Positions 15,904-25,487 of a DNA stretch of 64,000 nucleotides are shown here, piece after piece (positions within the stretch are counted from its first letter, which is position 1; every line of letters starts with the position of its first letter). The notes under the pieces were generated by a model. The model was not told the DNA's origin. It worked only from the letters and a program-made list of their open reading frames with translations, and did not search any database. The stretch comes from Sanguibacter sp. HDW7 (GTDB taxonomy: Bacteria > Actinomycetota > Actinomycetes > Actinomycetales > Cellulomonadaceae): NCBI RefSeq assembly GCF_011300875.1, contig NZ_CP049862.1, positions 2,728,001-2,792,000 of the forward strand, in the 5' to 3' direction. The position numbers and the translations under genes were made by a program.

Positions 15904-17961
15904 GTGACACCCGCACGCACCGTCCTGCCCCTTCGTCGCGCCATCGTCGGCGGGATCTTCGCCGTGGTGGCGCTCGTCGCGCCTGCGGCCACGGCGTCAA
16001 CGCTCGCCCAGGTGCCGAGCACGGCCGACGCCGTCGTCGCCCCTGCCGCGCTGCCGGCGCTCGCGCCGCAGCGCCTCACGCAGCCCGTGACGAACCCCGA
16101 CGGCGTCCTCGACAGCTCGCAGGTGAGCGACATCGAGGACCAGCTCAAGAGCTTCGCCGACGCGACGAACTTCGAGCTCTTCGTCGTCGTCACGAAGACC
16201 TTCGACGGCCAGGACGGCGAGACCTGGGCGCAGCAGACGGGCGAGACGTCGCGCTTCGGAGGCACTCAGTTCGTCCTCGCGGTCGCCTCCGAGGACCGTC
16301 AGATCGGTCTCGGCGCCGCAGACGACTTCTCGCCAGAGGCTCGCGACCAGATCCTCGCCGACGCCCGCGACGCGCTGCGCGACGACTTCAACTACCTCGC
16401 GGCGGTCGAGTCGACGGTCGCAACGCTCGAGGCCGTCGCCGACGGATCCTTCGACGCAGCTGAGCCCGGTGCGCCCGGCACGTCCGGCCCCACGGGCACG
16501 TCAGGCTCCGGCACGTCGTTGCTCGTCGTCGTCGTGCTGCTCGGCATCGGCGTCGTCGTCATCGTCGCGATCGTCCGGTCCCGCAAGCGCAAGGCGGTCG
16601 GCGGCCCGCAGCAGGCGCCCCAGGTCTCGCTCGAGGAGCTGCGCAAGCGCGCCGGCAGCGCGCTCGTCGCGGCGGACGACGCCGTGAAGTCCTCCGCCGA
16701 GGAGCTGAGCTTCGCCCAGGCCCAGTTCGGTCTCCAGGCCACCGACCAGTTCACGGCCGCCGTCGACGCGGCCCGCTCGGACGTGCAGAGGGCCTTCCAG
16801 ATCCAGCAGCTCCTCGACGACGAGGTCCCCGAGCCGGACCACGTCAAGGGCCAGATGCTCACCGACATCCTCGCGCTCTGCGAGAAGGCGTCGGCCACCC
16901 TCCGCGCCCAGGAGACCGCGTTCCAGGAGCTGCGCGACATGCAGTCGCGCCTGCCCCAGCACCTCGCGGAGCTCGACCAGCGCGCGAGCGAGGTCCGCGC
17001 GCGCGTCCAGACGTCGCGCGTCGCGCTCGGCGAGCTCACGCGCCGCTACCCGGTGACCGCCCTCGCGTCGATCCTCAAGAACCCCGACCAGGCCGTCGAG
17101 CTGCTCGACGGCGCGGCCGAGTCGATCCGGGAGGCACGCGCGGACGTCGACAAGGACGACCGGCCGACCGCCGTCGTCCGCACCCGCGCCGCACAGCTCG
17201 CCGTCGGGCAGGCCGCGACGCTCCTCGACGCCGTCGACGGTGCAGGCGCAGAGCTCGACTCCGCCGCACCCCGGCTCGTCAGCGCGATCGCGTCGATCAG
17301 CTCCGACGTCACCGATGCCAAGCGCCTCGCGCACTCCAACGCGGCCGTCACCCCCTACGTCACGCGCGCCCAGGCCGCGATCACCGCGGGCCGCAGCGCC
17401 CAGTCGGGCGGCGACCCGCTCGCTGCCCTGCGCGAGCTCACGGCTGCCGAGGCCGCGATCGACGAGGCGCTCGCGCCGCTGCGCGCCGCGGACGAGCAGA
17501 TCCGTCGGGCCACCGCGATGCTCGACCAGGTCATGGGCCAGGCCGACGCGATGATCCGCGGCACCGACGACTTCATCAACACGCGCCGCGGCGCCGTCGG
17601 GCCGACCGCCCGCACCCGCCTGGCCGAGGCGATCCGGCACATGCAGGACGCCCACCAGAACCGCGCCACCGACCCGCAGCGCGCCCTCGCGGCCGCGCAG
17701 CGCGCCCTCGACCTCGCCCGGTCCGCACGCGACATCGCCCAGAGCGACGTCGACCGCGGCAACGGCTTCGGCGGCGGGAACGGCTTCGGCGGCGGCAACA
17801 ACGTCGGAGGCATGATCCTCGGCGGCATCATCCTCGACTCCCTGCTCCGTGGCGGGGGTGGAGGCGGAGGGGGCTTCGGCGGAGGCTTCGGCGGAGGCGG
17901 AGGATTCGGTGGAGGCGGAGGCGGAGGCGGCTTCGGCGGAGGCGGGGGCACCTCGTTCTGA
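15904..17961 (+). CDS. TPM-domain membrane protein with Gly-rich tail
   Basis: A 685-residue protein. An N-terminal signal segment (about 8-30) is followed by a TPM domain at about 50-180 (VTNPDGVLDSSQVSDIEDQL, GLGAADDFSPEARDQI). A hydrophobic span lies at about 200-225 (LLVVVVLLGIGVVVIVAIV), then basic RSRKRK. A long helical, coiled-coil-like region (230-600) follows, and the tail is almost only Gly and Phe. TPM proteins are linked to membrane protein repair and processing. The pspA gene downstream supports a membrane-stress role. A GTG at 15904 is the likely leaderless start: TTGCGC (15868) and TGATGA (15891) form a 17-bp-spaced promoter just upstream. Confidence 0.8.
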   Translation: MTPARTVLPLRRAIVGGIFAVVALVAPAATASTLAQVPSTADAVVAPAALPALAPQRLTQPVTNPDGVLDSSQVSDIEDQLKSFADATNFELFVVVTKTFDGQDGETWAQQTGETSRFGGTQFVLAVASEDRQIGLGAADDFSPEARDQILADARDALRDDFNYLAAVESTVATLEAVADGSFDAAEPGAPGTSGPTGTSGSGTSLLVVVVLLGIGVVVIVAIVRSRKRKAVGGPQQAPQVSLEELRKRAGSALVAADDAVKSSAEELSFAQAQFGLQATDQFTAAVDAARSDVQRAFQIQQLLDDEVPEPDHVKGQMLTDILALCEKASATLRAQETAFQELRDMQSRLPQHLAELDQRASEVRARVQTSRVALGELTRRYPVTALASILKNPDQAVELLDGAAESIREARADVDKDDRPTAVVRTRAAQLAVGQAATLLDAVDGAGAELDSAAPRLVSAIASISSDVTDAKRLAHSNAAVTPYVTRAQAAITAGRSAQSGGDPLAALRELTAAEAAIDEALAPLRAADEQIRRATAMLDQVMGQADAMIRGTDDFINTRRGAVGPTARTRLAEAIRHMQDAHQNRATDPQRALAAAQRALDLARSARDIAQSDVDRGNGFGGGNGFGGGNNVGGMILGGIILDSLLRGGGGGGGGFGGGFGGGGGFGGGGGGGGFGGGGGTSF

Positions 17962-18095
17962 CGAGGGGCGGGCCCGCCCGCACCACCCGCACCCGGCGCA
18001 CACCCCGATCGCCTGCACCTGCGGGCACACAGACCGACCGGCCCTGGCCGGCGAGCACGACCAGAGCACGACCTACCTTCGAGAGAGGCGACACC

Positions 18096-18854
18096 ATGGC
18101 TGAGAAGCAGACGATCTTCGGGCGCGTGGCCCAGCTGGCCAAGGCCAACATCAACGCGCTGCTGGACAAGGCCGAGGACCCGCAGAAGATGATCGACCAG
18201 CTCATCCGCGACTACACGAACAACATCGTCGAGGCCGAGCAGGCCGTCGCGCAGACCATCGGCAACCTGCGTCTCGCCGAGCAGGACCACCAGGAGGACC
18301 TCAACGCCGCGCAGGACTGGGGTGCCAAGGCCATCGCCGCCTCGGTGCGCGCCGACCAGCTCCGCACGCAGGGCAACGCCGCCGAGGCCGACAAGTTCGA
18401 CAACCTCGCGAAGGTCGCCATCTCCAAGCAGATCGCCGCGGAGGGCGAGGCGAAGTCCGCCGAGCCGATGATCGCGTCGCAGCGTGACGTCGCCGAGAAG
18501 CTCAAGTCGGGCCTCGCCCAGATGAAGGACAAGCTCGGCGACCTCAAGGTCCGCCGCGACCAGCTCGTCGCGCGCCAGAAGTCCGCGCAGGCGCAGACGG
18601 CCGTCCAGGGTGCGATCTCGTCGATCAACGTGCTCGACCCGACCTCGGAGCTCTCGCGCTTCGAGGAGAAGGTGCGCCGCGAGGAGGCGCTCGCGCTCGG
18701 CCAGGCCGAGGTCGCGGCGTCGTCGCTCGACTCGCAGTTCGCCGAGCTCGAGCTCGACGCGGGTCAGATCGAGGTCGAGGCGCGCCTCGCCGCGCTGAAG
18801 AACCGTGCGCTCGGCGGCACGCAGGCCGCGCAGATCGAGGCCCCGGAGGCCTGA
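18096..18854 (+). CDS. pspA: PspA/IM30 (ESCRT-III-like) membrane-stress protein
   Basis: A peripheral membrane protein that oligomerises to protect damaged inner membrane. All 252 residues are helical and coiled-coil-prone, with the family start FGRVAQLAKANINALLDKAE and DPQKMIDQLIRDY (helix 1, PspA signature). Gln/Ala/Glu heptads follow. Length matches the actinobacterial family. GAGAGAGG precedes the ATG. It lies 134 nt downstream of the TPM gene on the same strand, a pairing that fits a shared membrane-maintenance role. Confidence 0.92.
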   Translation: MAEKQTIFGRVAQLAKANINALLDKAEDPQKMIDQLIRDYTNNIVEAEQAVAQTIGNLRLAEQDHQEDLNAAQDWGAKAIAASVRADQLRTQGNAAEADKFDNLAKVAISKQIAAEGEAKSAEPMIASQRDVAEKLKSGLAQMKDKLGDLKVRRDQLVARQKSAQAQTAVQGAISSINVLDPTSELSRFEEKVRREEALALGQAEVAASSLDSQFAELELDAGQIEVEARLAALKNRALGGTQAAQIEAPEA

Positions 18855-18868
18855 TCTCGCTCTCTCGA

Positions 18869-18915
18869 CGGATTGACGCCTTCCACCCGTTTGACGGGTG
18901 GAAGGCGTCAATCCG
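18869..18915. terminator. Perfect 22-bp hairpin after pspA
   Basis: Two perfectly complementary 22 nt arms (18869-18890 and 18894-18915; left arm starts CGGATTGACGCCTTCC) flank a TTG loop. The hairpin starts 15 nt after the pspA stop. It is unusually long and perfect for a terminator and has no U-tract. Confidence 0.75.
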
Positions 18916-18976
18916 TGCCGGGGTGAGTTCCGCGCCAGGGCCCTTCCCCTGCTCGGCGCGCCGCTAGGGTGGGGGC

Positions 18977-19549
18977 ATGACCCCCGGCGCAGCACCCCGC
19001 AAGACCTACCTCCTCGTCGACGGCGAGAACATCGACGCGACGCTCGGCGTCAACGTCCTCGGGCACCGCCCGAGCCCCGACGAGCGCCCCCGCTGGGACC
19101 GCATCACCGAGCACGCCGCGGACGCGTGGGGCCAGCCGGTCCACCCGCTGTTCTTCCTCAACGCGACCTCCGGCTCCATGCCGATGCCCTTCGTCCAGGC
19201 GTTGCTCGCGATGGGCTACACGCCCATCCCGCTGTCCGGCGGCCCGGGCCTCAAGGTTGTCGACATGGGTATCCAGCGCACCCTCGAGGCGCTGATCCCC
19301 CGCGACGCGGACATCCTCCTCGCGAGCCACGACGGCGACTTCATCCCGCAGATCGAGGCCCTCATCACGCCGGGCCGCCGTATTGGCGTCCTGTGCTTCC
19401 GTGAGTTCGTCAACTCCCGCATGGCCGAGCTCGGCGATCGGGGCGTGGAGTTCTTCGACCTCGAGTACGACGTCGCCGCGTTCAACACACCGCTGCCGCG
19501 CGTCCGCATCATCCCGATCGAGGAGTTCGACCCGCTGCGCTTCATCTGA
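18977..19549 (+). CDS. NYN-domain (LabA/PIN-like) putative RNase
   Basis: A 190-residue NYN family protein, a PIN-like nuclease fold. The characteristic acidic residues are visible: YLLVDGENIDATL near the N-terminus, KVVDMGIQRTLEAL in the middle and DILLASHDGDFIPQIEAL toward the C-terminus. These give a presumed metal site of Asp residues for RNA cleavage. The ATG lies 6 nt after a -10-like TAGGGT (18965-18970), suggesting leaderless translation. It is flanked by the pspA terminator and a repeat doublet, so it is a single-gene unit. Confidence 0.85.
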   Translation: MTPGAAPRKTYLLVDGENIDATLGVNVLGHRPSPDERPRWDRITEHAADAWGQPVHPLFFLNATSGSMPMPFVQALLAMGYTPIPLSGGPGLKVVDMGIQRTLEALIPRDADILLASHDGDFIPQIEALITPGRRIGVLCFREFVNSRMAELGDRGVEFFDLEYDVAAFNTPLPRVRIIPIEEFDPLRFI

Positions 19550-19580
19550 GCGAGCCCTCTCCCCCTCGGATCCTCCTCCG

Positions 19581-19628
19581 ACTCGTAGCGCCCCTGCACG
19601 CTCCCGAGCGTGCGGGGGCGCTACGAGT
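19581..19628. repeat. Palindromic intergenic repeat, copy A
   Basis: Two 22 nt arms (19581-19602, 19607-19628) that begin ACTCGTAGCGCCCCTGCAC pair with one G-U wobble around a 4 nt loop. The arm core GACTCGTAGCGC-TCC-TGCAC recurs at copies B, C and D. This copy lies 32 nt after the NYN-domain gene and may also act as its terminator. Confidence 0.8.
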
Positions 19629-19642
19629 TCCTCCCCCTGCGC

Positions 19643-19693
19643 GACGCGTAGCGCTCCTGCACACTCGCCGCGTGTGCGACGGTGCTACGAGTC
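19643..19693. repeat. Palindromic intergenic repeat, copy B (degenerate)
   Basis: Left arm GACGCGTAGCGCTCCTGCAC (from 19643) and right arm ending GTGCTACGAGTC (to 19693) match the copy A family, with several unpaired positions. It starts 14 nt after copy A, forming a doublet. Confidence 0.7.
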
Positions 19694-19750
19694 GGGTGGT
19701 TGTCAGCATGGCTTCAGCCGGTTCCCAGGAATCGGGCGCATGCTGGACGC

Positions 19751-20473
19751 ATGACCGAGCCCGAGGCCTCCATCCTCGTCGTCGACGACGAACCCAACAT
19801 CCGTGAGCTCCTCGCGACCTCTCTGAGGTTCGCGGGCTTCGAAGTGCGTTCCGCCCCCGACGGCAGCACCGCGCTCCGCCTCGCGCGCGAGGCCACGCCC
19901 GACCTCGTGCTGCTCGACGTCATGCTCCCGGACATGGACGGTTTCACCGTCACCCGGCGCCTGCGAGAGAAGGGCCAGACCATGCCGGTCCTCTTCCTCA
20001 CGGCGCGCGACGACACGCAGGACAAGATCACGGGCCTCACCGTCGGCGGCGACGACTACGTCACCAAGCCGTTCAGCCTCGAGGAGGTCATCGCGCGGAT
20101 CCGCGCGGTCCTGCGCCGCACGCGCGCCCTCGAGGCCCAGGACGACACGGCCAAGCTCCGCCTCGCCGACCTGGAGCTCGACGAGGACACGCACGAGGTC
20201 CACCGCGCCGGCCGCCTCGTCGAGCTCTCGCCGACCGAGTTCAAGCTGCTGCGCTACCTCATGCTCAACCCCAACCGCGTGCTGTCGAAGGCGCAGATCC
20301 TCGACCACGTCTGGCAGTACGACTGGTCGGGCGACATGAACATCGTCGAGTCGTACATCTCCTACCTGCGCCGGAAGATCGACGTCGCGGGCCCCGACGG
20401 TCAGGCGCCCGTCCCGCTCATCCACACCAAGCGCGGCGTCGGGTACATGCTGCGGGAGCCGCAGGGCGCATGA
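19751..20473 (+). CDS. OmpR-family response regulator
   Basis: A two-component transcription regulator of 240 residues. The receiver domain (about 8-120) has ILVVDDEPNIRELL with the acidic pocket, phospho-acceptor Asp in LVLLDVMLPDMDGF, the Thr in FLTAR and the Lys in VTKPFSLEE. The winged-helix effector domain (140-235) contains VELSPTEFKLLRYLMLNPNR and ESYISYLRRKID. It resembles mycobacterial TrcR/MprA-like regulators. The ATG overlaps nothing upstream; the next gene, its kinase, overlaps its stop by ATGA. Confidence 0.93.
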   Translation: MTEPEASILVVDDEPNIRELLATSLRFAGFEVRSAPDGSTALRLAREATPDLVLLDVMLPDMDGFTVTRRLREKGQTMPVLFLTARDDTQDKITGLTVGGDDYVTKPFSLEEVIARIRAVLRRTRALEAQDDTAKLRLADLELDEDTHEVHRAGRLVELSPTEFKLLRYLMLNPNRVLSKAQILDHVWQYDWSGDMNIVESYISYLRRKIDVAGPDGQAPVPLIHTKRGVGYMLREPQGA

Positions 20474-22149
20474 GCCTCCCGCCCCCGCCTCCTCCGCCGC
20501 CGGAGCCCGACGGCTCTCCCACGCTCCCGGACCCCGCCGACGCGACGGCTCCGGACGCGTCGACCCCGGACGTACCGGCGTCCGCCGCACCTGCCACGGC
20601 AGCGCCGACCGGCTCCCCGGCGACGACGTCCGGCCCGGGCATCACGCCCGACACCATCCCGACGCGCGACGAGCACGGCCTGACGACCGGCCTGCCTGCC
20701 CTCGCGAGCCGGGTGACGCTCAGCACGCGCATGGTCGTGCTCCTCGTCGTCACCCTGACGGTCGGTCTTGCCATCTCGACGGTCGCGGCGACCGCCCAGC
20801 TGCGCTCGCACATGCTCGCGCAGGTCGACGAGCAGCTCACGGTCGCGCTGCGTTCGAGCGAGGGCATGCCTCTCAACGACCTCGTCCGGTCGATCAACCG
20901 GACCGCGCTCGAGTCAGACCTCCAGCTCTCGCTGCAGATCGATGGCCGGCAGGTGTCTCCGCAGGAGCTGCACGAGCCGCGCTGGGGGACGCCGGACGTA
21001 CCCCTGTTCTCGGCGACGTCGAAGCAGCTCGACGGTCTGCCCTTCACGCTGGAGGGGGACTCCTCGCCCGCGGGTGTGGGGACGCAGTGGCGCGCGGTGG
21101 CACGCCCCGTCGTGGGGGCGGGCGACAGGTTCATCGGGGCGATCGTCGTCGCGCTGCCGGTGGCACCCGTCACCCAGACGACGTCGGAGCTCGGCAAGGT
21201 CCTCGCCCTCGTCTCGGTGGTTCTCGTCGCGGCGGCGGCCTCGCTCGGCTACCTCGCGGTGCGCAGGTCGCTGCGCCCGCTGCGACAGATCGAGGCGACG
21301 GCCCGACGCATCGCCGACGGCGACATGTCGAGCCGCATCCCGGACATGCCGTCGACGACGGAGGTCGGCTCCGTCGCGCAGAGCCTCAACGTCATGCTCG
21401 GCCGCATCCAGGAGTCGTTCGACGCCCGGGCCGCGTCGGAGGCGCGGATGCGGCGCTTCGTCGCGGACGCGAGCCACGAGCTGCGGACACCGCTCGTCTC
21501 GATCCGCGGCTACGCCGAGCTCTACCGCATGGGCGCGGTGACGACACCCGAGCAGACGTCCGAGACGATGGGCCGCATCGAGTCGTCGGCCGTGCAGATG
21601 GGGACGCTCGTCGAGGACCTGCTGGCGCTCGCGCGGCTCGACGAGCAGCGTCCGCTCGCGCTGCAGCAGGTGGACCTCGTCGAGGTAGCGGCCGACGCCC
21701 TCGCGGACCTGGGAGCGATGGATCCGACGCGCACGACGTCGCTGGTCCTCACGGGTCCCGACGGTGAGGAGCCGGTTCCGGACGACGGCTCGCCGCTGCT
21801 CGTCGTCGCGGACGACGCTCGGCTGCGGCAGGTCTTCACGAACCTCGTGGGCAACGTCCAGCGGCACACGCCCGCCGGCTCGCCCGTGGAGATCGTCCTG
21901 TCGTCGGACGGTCAGGTCGCGCGTGCTGCCGTGCGCGACCACGGGCCGGGGATCCCGGCGGAGCACCGCGAGGCGGTCTTCGAGCGGTTCCACCGTGTCG
22001 ACGCGTCGCGGAACTCGTCGTCGGGCGGCTCGGGGCTCGGTCTCGCGATCGTCAGATCGATCCTCCGGGCGCACCGGGGCGACATCATCGCCACGGAGAC
22101 ACCTGGGGGTGGGGCGACGTTCGTCGTGACGGTGCCGCTCGCAACCTGA
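20470..22149 (+). CDS. Sensor histidine kinase (TrcS-like)
   Basis: Membrane sensor partner of the preceding regulator, 559 residues. A Pro/Ala-rich cytoplasmic N-terminus (1-75, starting MSLPPPPPPPPEPDG) is unusual. TM1 is at about 88-108, an extracellular sensor domain at about 109-235, TM2 at about 240-260 and a HAMP at 262-315. HisKA contains the phospho-acceptor in DASHELRTPLVSIRGYAE. The HATPase domain has LRQVFTNLVGNVQRHTP, RDHGPGIPAEH and SGGSGLGLAIVRSI. It overlaps the regulator gene by ATGA. The signal it senses cannot be read from sequence. Confidence 0.93.
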   Translation: MSLPPPPPPPPEPDGSPTLPDPADATAPDASTPDVPASAAPATAAPTGSPATTSGPGITPDTIPTRDEHGLTTGLPALASRVTLSTRMVVLLVVTLTVGLAISTVAATAQLRSHMLAQVDEQLTVALRSSEGMPLNDLVRSINRTALESDLQLSLQIDGRQVSPQELHEPRWGTPDVPLFSATSKQLDGLPFTLEGDSSPAGVGTQWRAVARPVVGAGDRFIGAIVVALPVAPVTQTTSELGKVLALVSVVLVAAAASLGYLAVRRSLRPLRQIEATARRIADGDMSSRIPDMPSTTEVGSVAQSLNVMLGRIQESFDARAASEARMRRFVADASHELRTPLVSIRGYAELYRMGAVTTPEQTSETMGRIESSAVQMGTLVEDLLALARLDEQRPLALQQVDLVEVAADALADLGAMDPTRTTSLVLTGPDGEEPVPDDGSPLLVVADDARLRQVFTNLVGNVQRHTPAGSPVEIVLSSDGQVARAAVRDHGPGIPAEHREAVFERFHRVDASRNSSSGGSGLGLAIVRSILRAHRGDIIATETPGGGATFVVTVPLAT

Positions 22150-22253
22150 GCGTGCCCGGACCGTGTCCAGGACGTGACCGGATCGACTGCACGAGCGTGC
22201 CGGACGCGGGTAGGGTGGCAGTTTGTCAGTTGTTGCCCGAGGAAAGCTGTCCC

Positions 22254-23078
22254 ATGAGCGTGTCCTACGTGGACGCCCCGCAGTGGTTGTTCTCGTCCTG
22301 GTCCCGCGCCACCGCAGAGGCTGGTGCGACAGCCTCCCCCGAGCGTGTCCGTCAGATCGGCGAGGCCCTCCTCGCCCGCTGGTGCGACCCTGCCCGACGC
22401 TTCCACGACCTGCGTCACCTCGCCGACGTCCTCAACCGTGTCGACGAGCTCGTCGAGGAGACGCACGAGCCCGCGCTCGTGCGCCTTGCCGCCTGGTACC
22501 ACGGCGCGATCTTCGACGCGGAGACGAAGGCGACGTACGAGGCCCGCGGCGGCGAGAACGAGACGGCGAGCGCGGTCCTCGCGCACGAGCAGCTCCTCGG
22601 GCTCGGTGTGCCTGAGCGTGCGGCGAACCGCGTCGCGCAGCTCGTCACGGCGCTCCTGCGCCACGCCCCGGACCCCGCCGACTTCGACTGCGCCGTGCTG
22701 TGCGACGCGGACCTCGGAATGCTCGCTGCAGAGCCGCAGCGCTACAAGTCGTACCTCGCGGATGTCCGCAAGGAGTACGAGCACATCCCCGACCGCGACT
22801 TCGTGCGCGCACGCGTGGCGATCCTCACCCGGCTCCTCGAGCGCCGCGCGCTCTTCTCGAGCCCGCTCGGCGCCGCATGGGAGGACGCAGCCCGGCAGAA
22901 CGTCCAGGGCGAGCTCGTGCGGCTGCGCAAGGAGTGGGCCGCGCTCGGTGAGGACCCGGCTGACCTCGACCGGCCCCTCACCGAACGCCCCGCGCTCACG
23001 GCGGCGATCCCCGTCGTCCACGCGCCGGCGGAGCGTGCTGCTGCTGCACCGTTCGACGACGAGGACGACGAGGACTGA
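22254..23078 (+). CDS. HD-domain phosphohydrolase-like protein
   Basis: A 274-residue protein resembling the predicted metal-dependent HD-superfamily hydrolases (COG4339 type). His/Asp motifs: RRFHDLRHLADVLNR, AAWYHGAIFD (a His-Gly in place of the usual His-Asp), ENETASAV and VLCDADLGMLA, then YKSYLADVRKEYEHIPD. The C-terminal 45 residues are low-complexity and end in an acidic DDEDDED stretch. The ATG at 22254 has AGGAAAG upstream, and a -10-like TAGGGT is at 22211. It converges with the WXG100 gene, leaving only 9 nt. The substrate is unknown. Confidence 0.8.
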   Translation: MSVSYVDAPQWLFSSWSRATAEAGATASPERVRQIGEALLARWCDPARRFHDLRHLADVLNRVDELVEETHEPALVRLAAWYHGAIFDAETKATYEARGGENETASAVLAHEQLLGLGVPERAANRVAQLVTALLRHAPDPADFDCAVLCDADLGMLAAEPQRYKSYLADVRKEYEHIPDRDFVRARVAILTRLLERRALFSSPLGAAWEDAARQNVQGELVRLRKEWAALGEDPADLDRPLTERPALTAAIPVVHAPAERAAAAPFDDEDDED

Positions 23079-23087
23079 GCCGCTGGC

Positions 23088-23378
23088 TCAGCGCTGGAAA
23101 ATGCGTCCGGCGTCGGCCTCGGCGGTCTCGTAGATCGTCGAGGCGCTCCCGAGCGCGCGACCGATCGAGTCGAGCGCGTCCTCGAGCTGCTGGCGCGCGG
23201 CGTCCCACTCCGCGAGGACGGCCGCGAAGCCGGCGGCGGACGCCCCCTTCCACACCTGGTCGAGCTCACGCAGGTGGACCACCATGGCGGCGGCCTCCCC
23301 GCTGATCACTCCCCTGCTCGTCTGCACCTTCTGCGACGCCGTCGCGACCTGGCTCGCGTCCACCTCGAAGCTCGACAT
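23088..23378 (-). CDS. WXG100 (EsxA-like) protein
   Basis: A 96-residue helical-hairpin protein of the WXG100 family, typically exported by type VII (ESX) secretion. The turn motif is VWKGASAAGFAAVLAEWD, with the W-x-G at about residues 43-45. Flanking helices carry regular Val/Ala/Leu spacing, and there is no signal peptide, as expected. AGGAGG stands before the ATG. No ESX ATPase or partner Esx gene is in the window, so its secretion system must be elsewhere. Confidence 0.88.
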   Translation of the reverse strand: MSSFEVDASQVATASQKVQTSRGVISGEAAAMVVHLRELDQVWKGASAAGFAAVLAEWDAARQQLEDALDSIGRALGSASTIYETAEADAGRIFQR

Positions 23379-23539
23379 GGGCTACCTCCTGGAGTCGTGC
23401 CCCGGCCGTGCGCCAGGGACGTCGAGGACGCTAGGCGCTCATGGGGCACGCGTCCCGGGGCCCGTCCGGATCCGTGGACGGCCTCCCCCGGACCAGTGCC
23501 TGTGGGCGGGGTCGCGTCACCGGCGGGCATGCGGCACGG

Positions 23540-23581
23540 CGAAGGCCGCCGCCCGGGCGCGAGCCCGGCCGACGGCCTTCG
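23540..23581. terminator. Hairpin downstream of groL
   Basis: CGAAGGCCG (23540-23548) pairs with CGGCCTTCG (23573-23581). The enclosed GCCCGGG-type inner stem can extend the structure. It lies about 70 nt after the groL stop on the minus strand. Confidence 0.65.
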
Positions 23582-23653
23582 TGGTCCTGCATGCTCCCTG
23601 CCGGGAGCGGGTGCTCCCTCACAGGAGCGGGTACGACGCGGGTGCAGCGTGGG

Positions 23654-25378
<1,725 letters not shown>

Positions 25379-25420
25379 TCACCTTGCGACCCTGGGTGGT
25401 CCCCTCGACCCGGGCGACGA

Positions 25421-25447
25421 CTGTCACTCACGGGTCGAGAGTGCTAA
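25421..25447 (-). promoter_or_regulatory. CIRCE operator 1 (HrcA site), one degenerate half
   Basis: On the plus strand, CTGTCACTC (25421-25429), 9 nt spacer, then GAGTGCTAA (25439-25447). The right half matches the CIRCE consensus TTAGCACTC-N9-GAGTGCTAA perfectly; the left half keeps only CACTC plus one T. It lies about 145-170 nt upstream of groL. Confidence 0.85.
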
Positions 25448-25455
25448 CGCCATTA

Positions 25456-25482
25456 TTGGCACTCGCCGTGGCCGAGTGCAAG
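25456..25482 (-). promoter_or_regulatory. CIRCE operator 2 (HrcA site)
   Basis: TTGGCACTC (25456-25464), 9 nt spacer, GAGTGCAAG (25474-25482). It differs from the consensus at few positions and keeps the required 9 nt spacing. Only 8 nt separate it from CIRCE 1, so the two sites form a tandem array. The second site lies 6 nt from the stop of the neighbouring oxidoreductase gene. Confidence 0.85.
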
Positions 25483-25487
25483 ACGGA

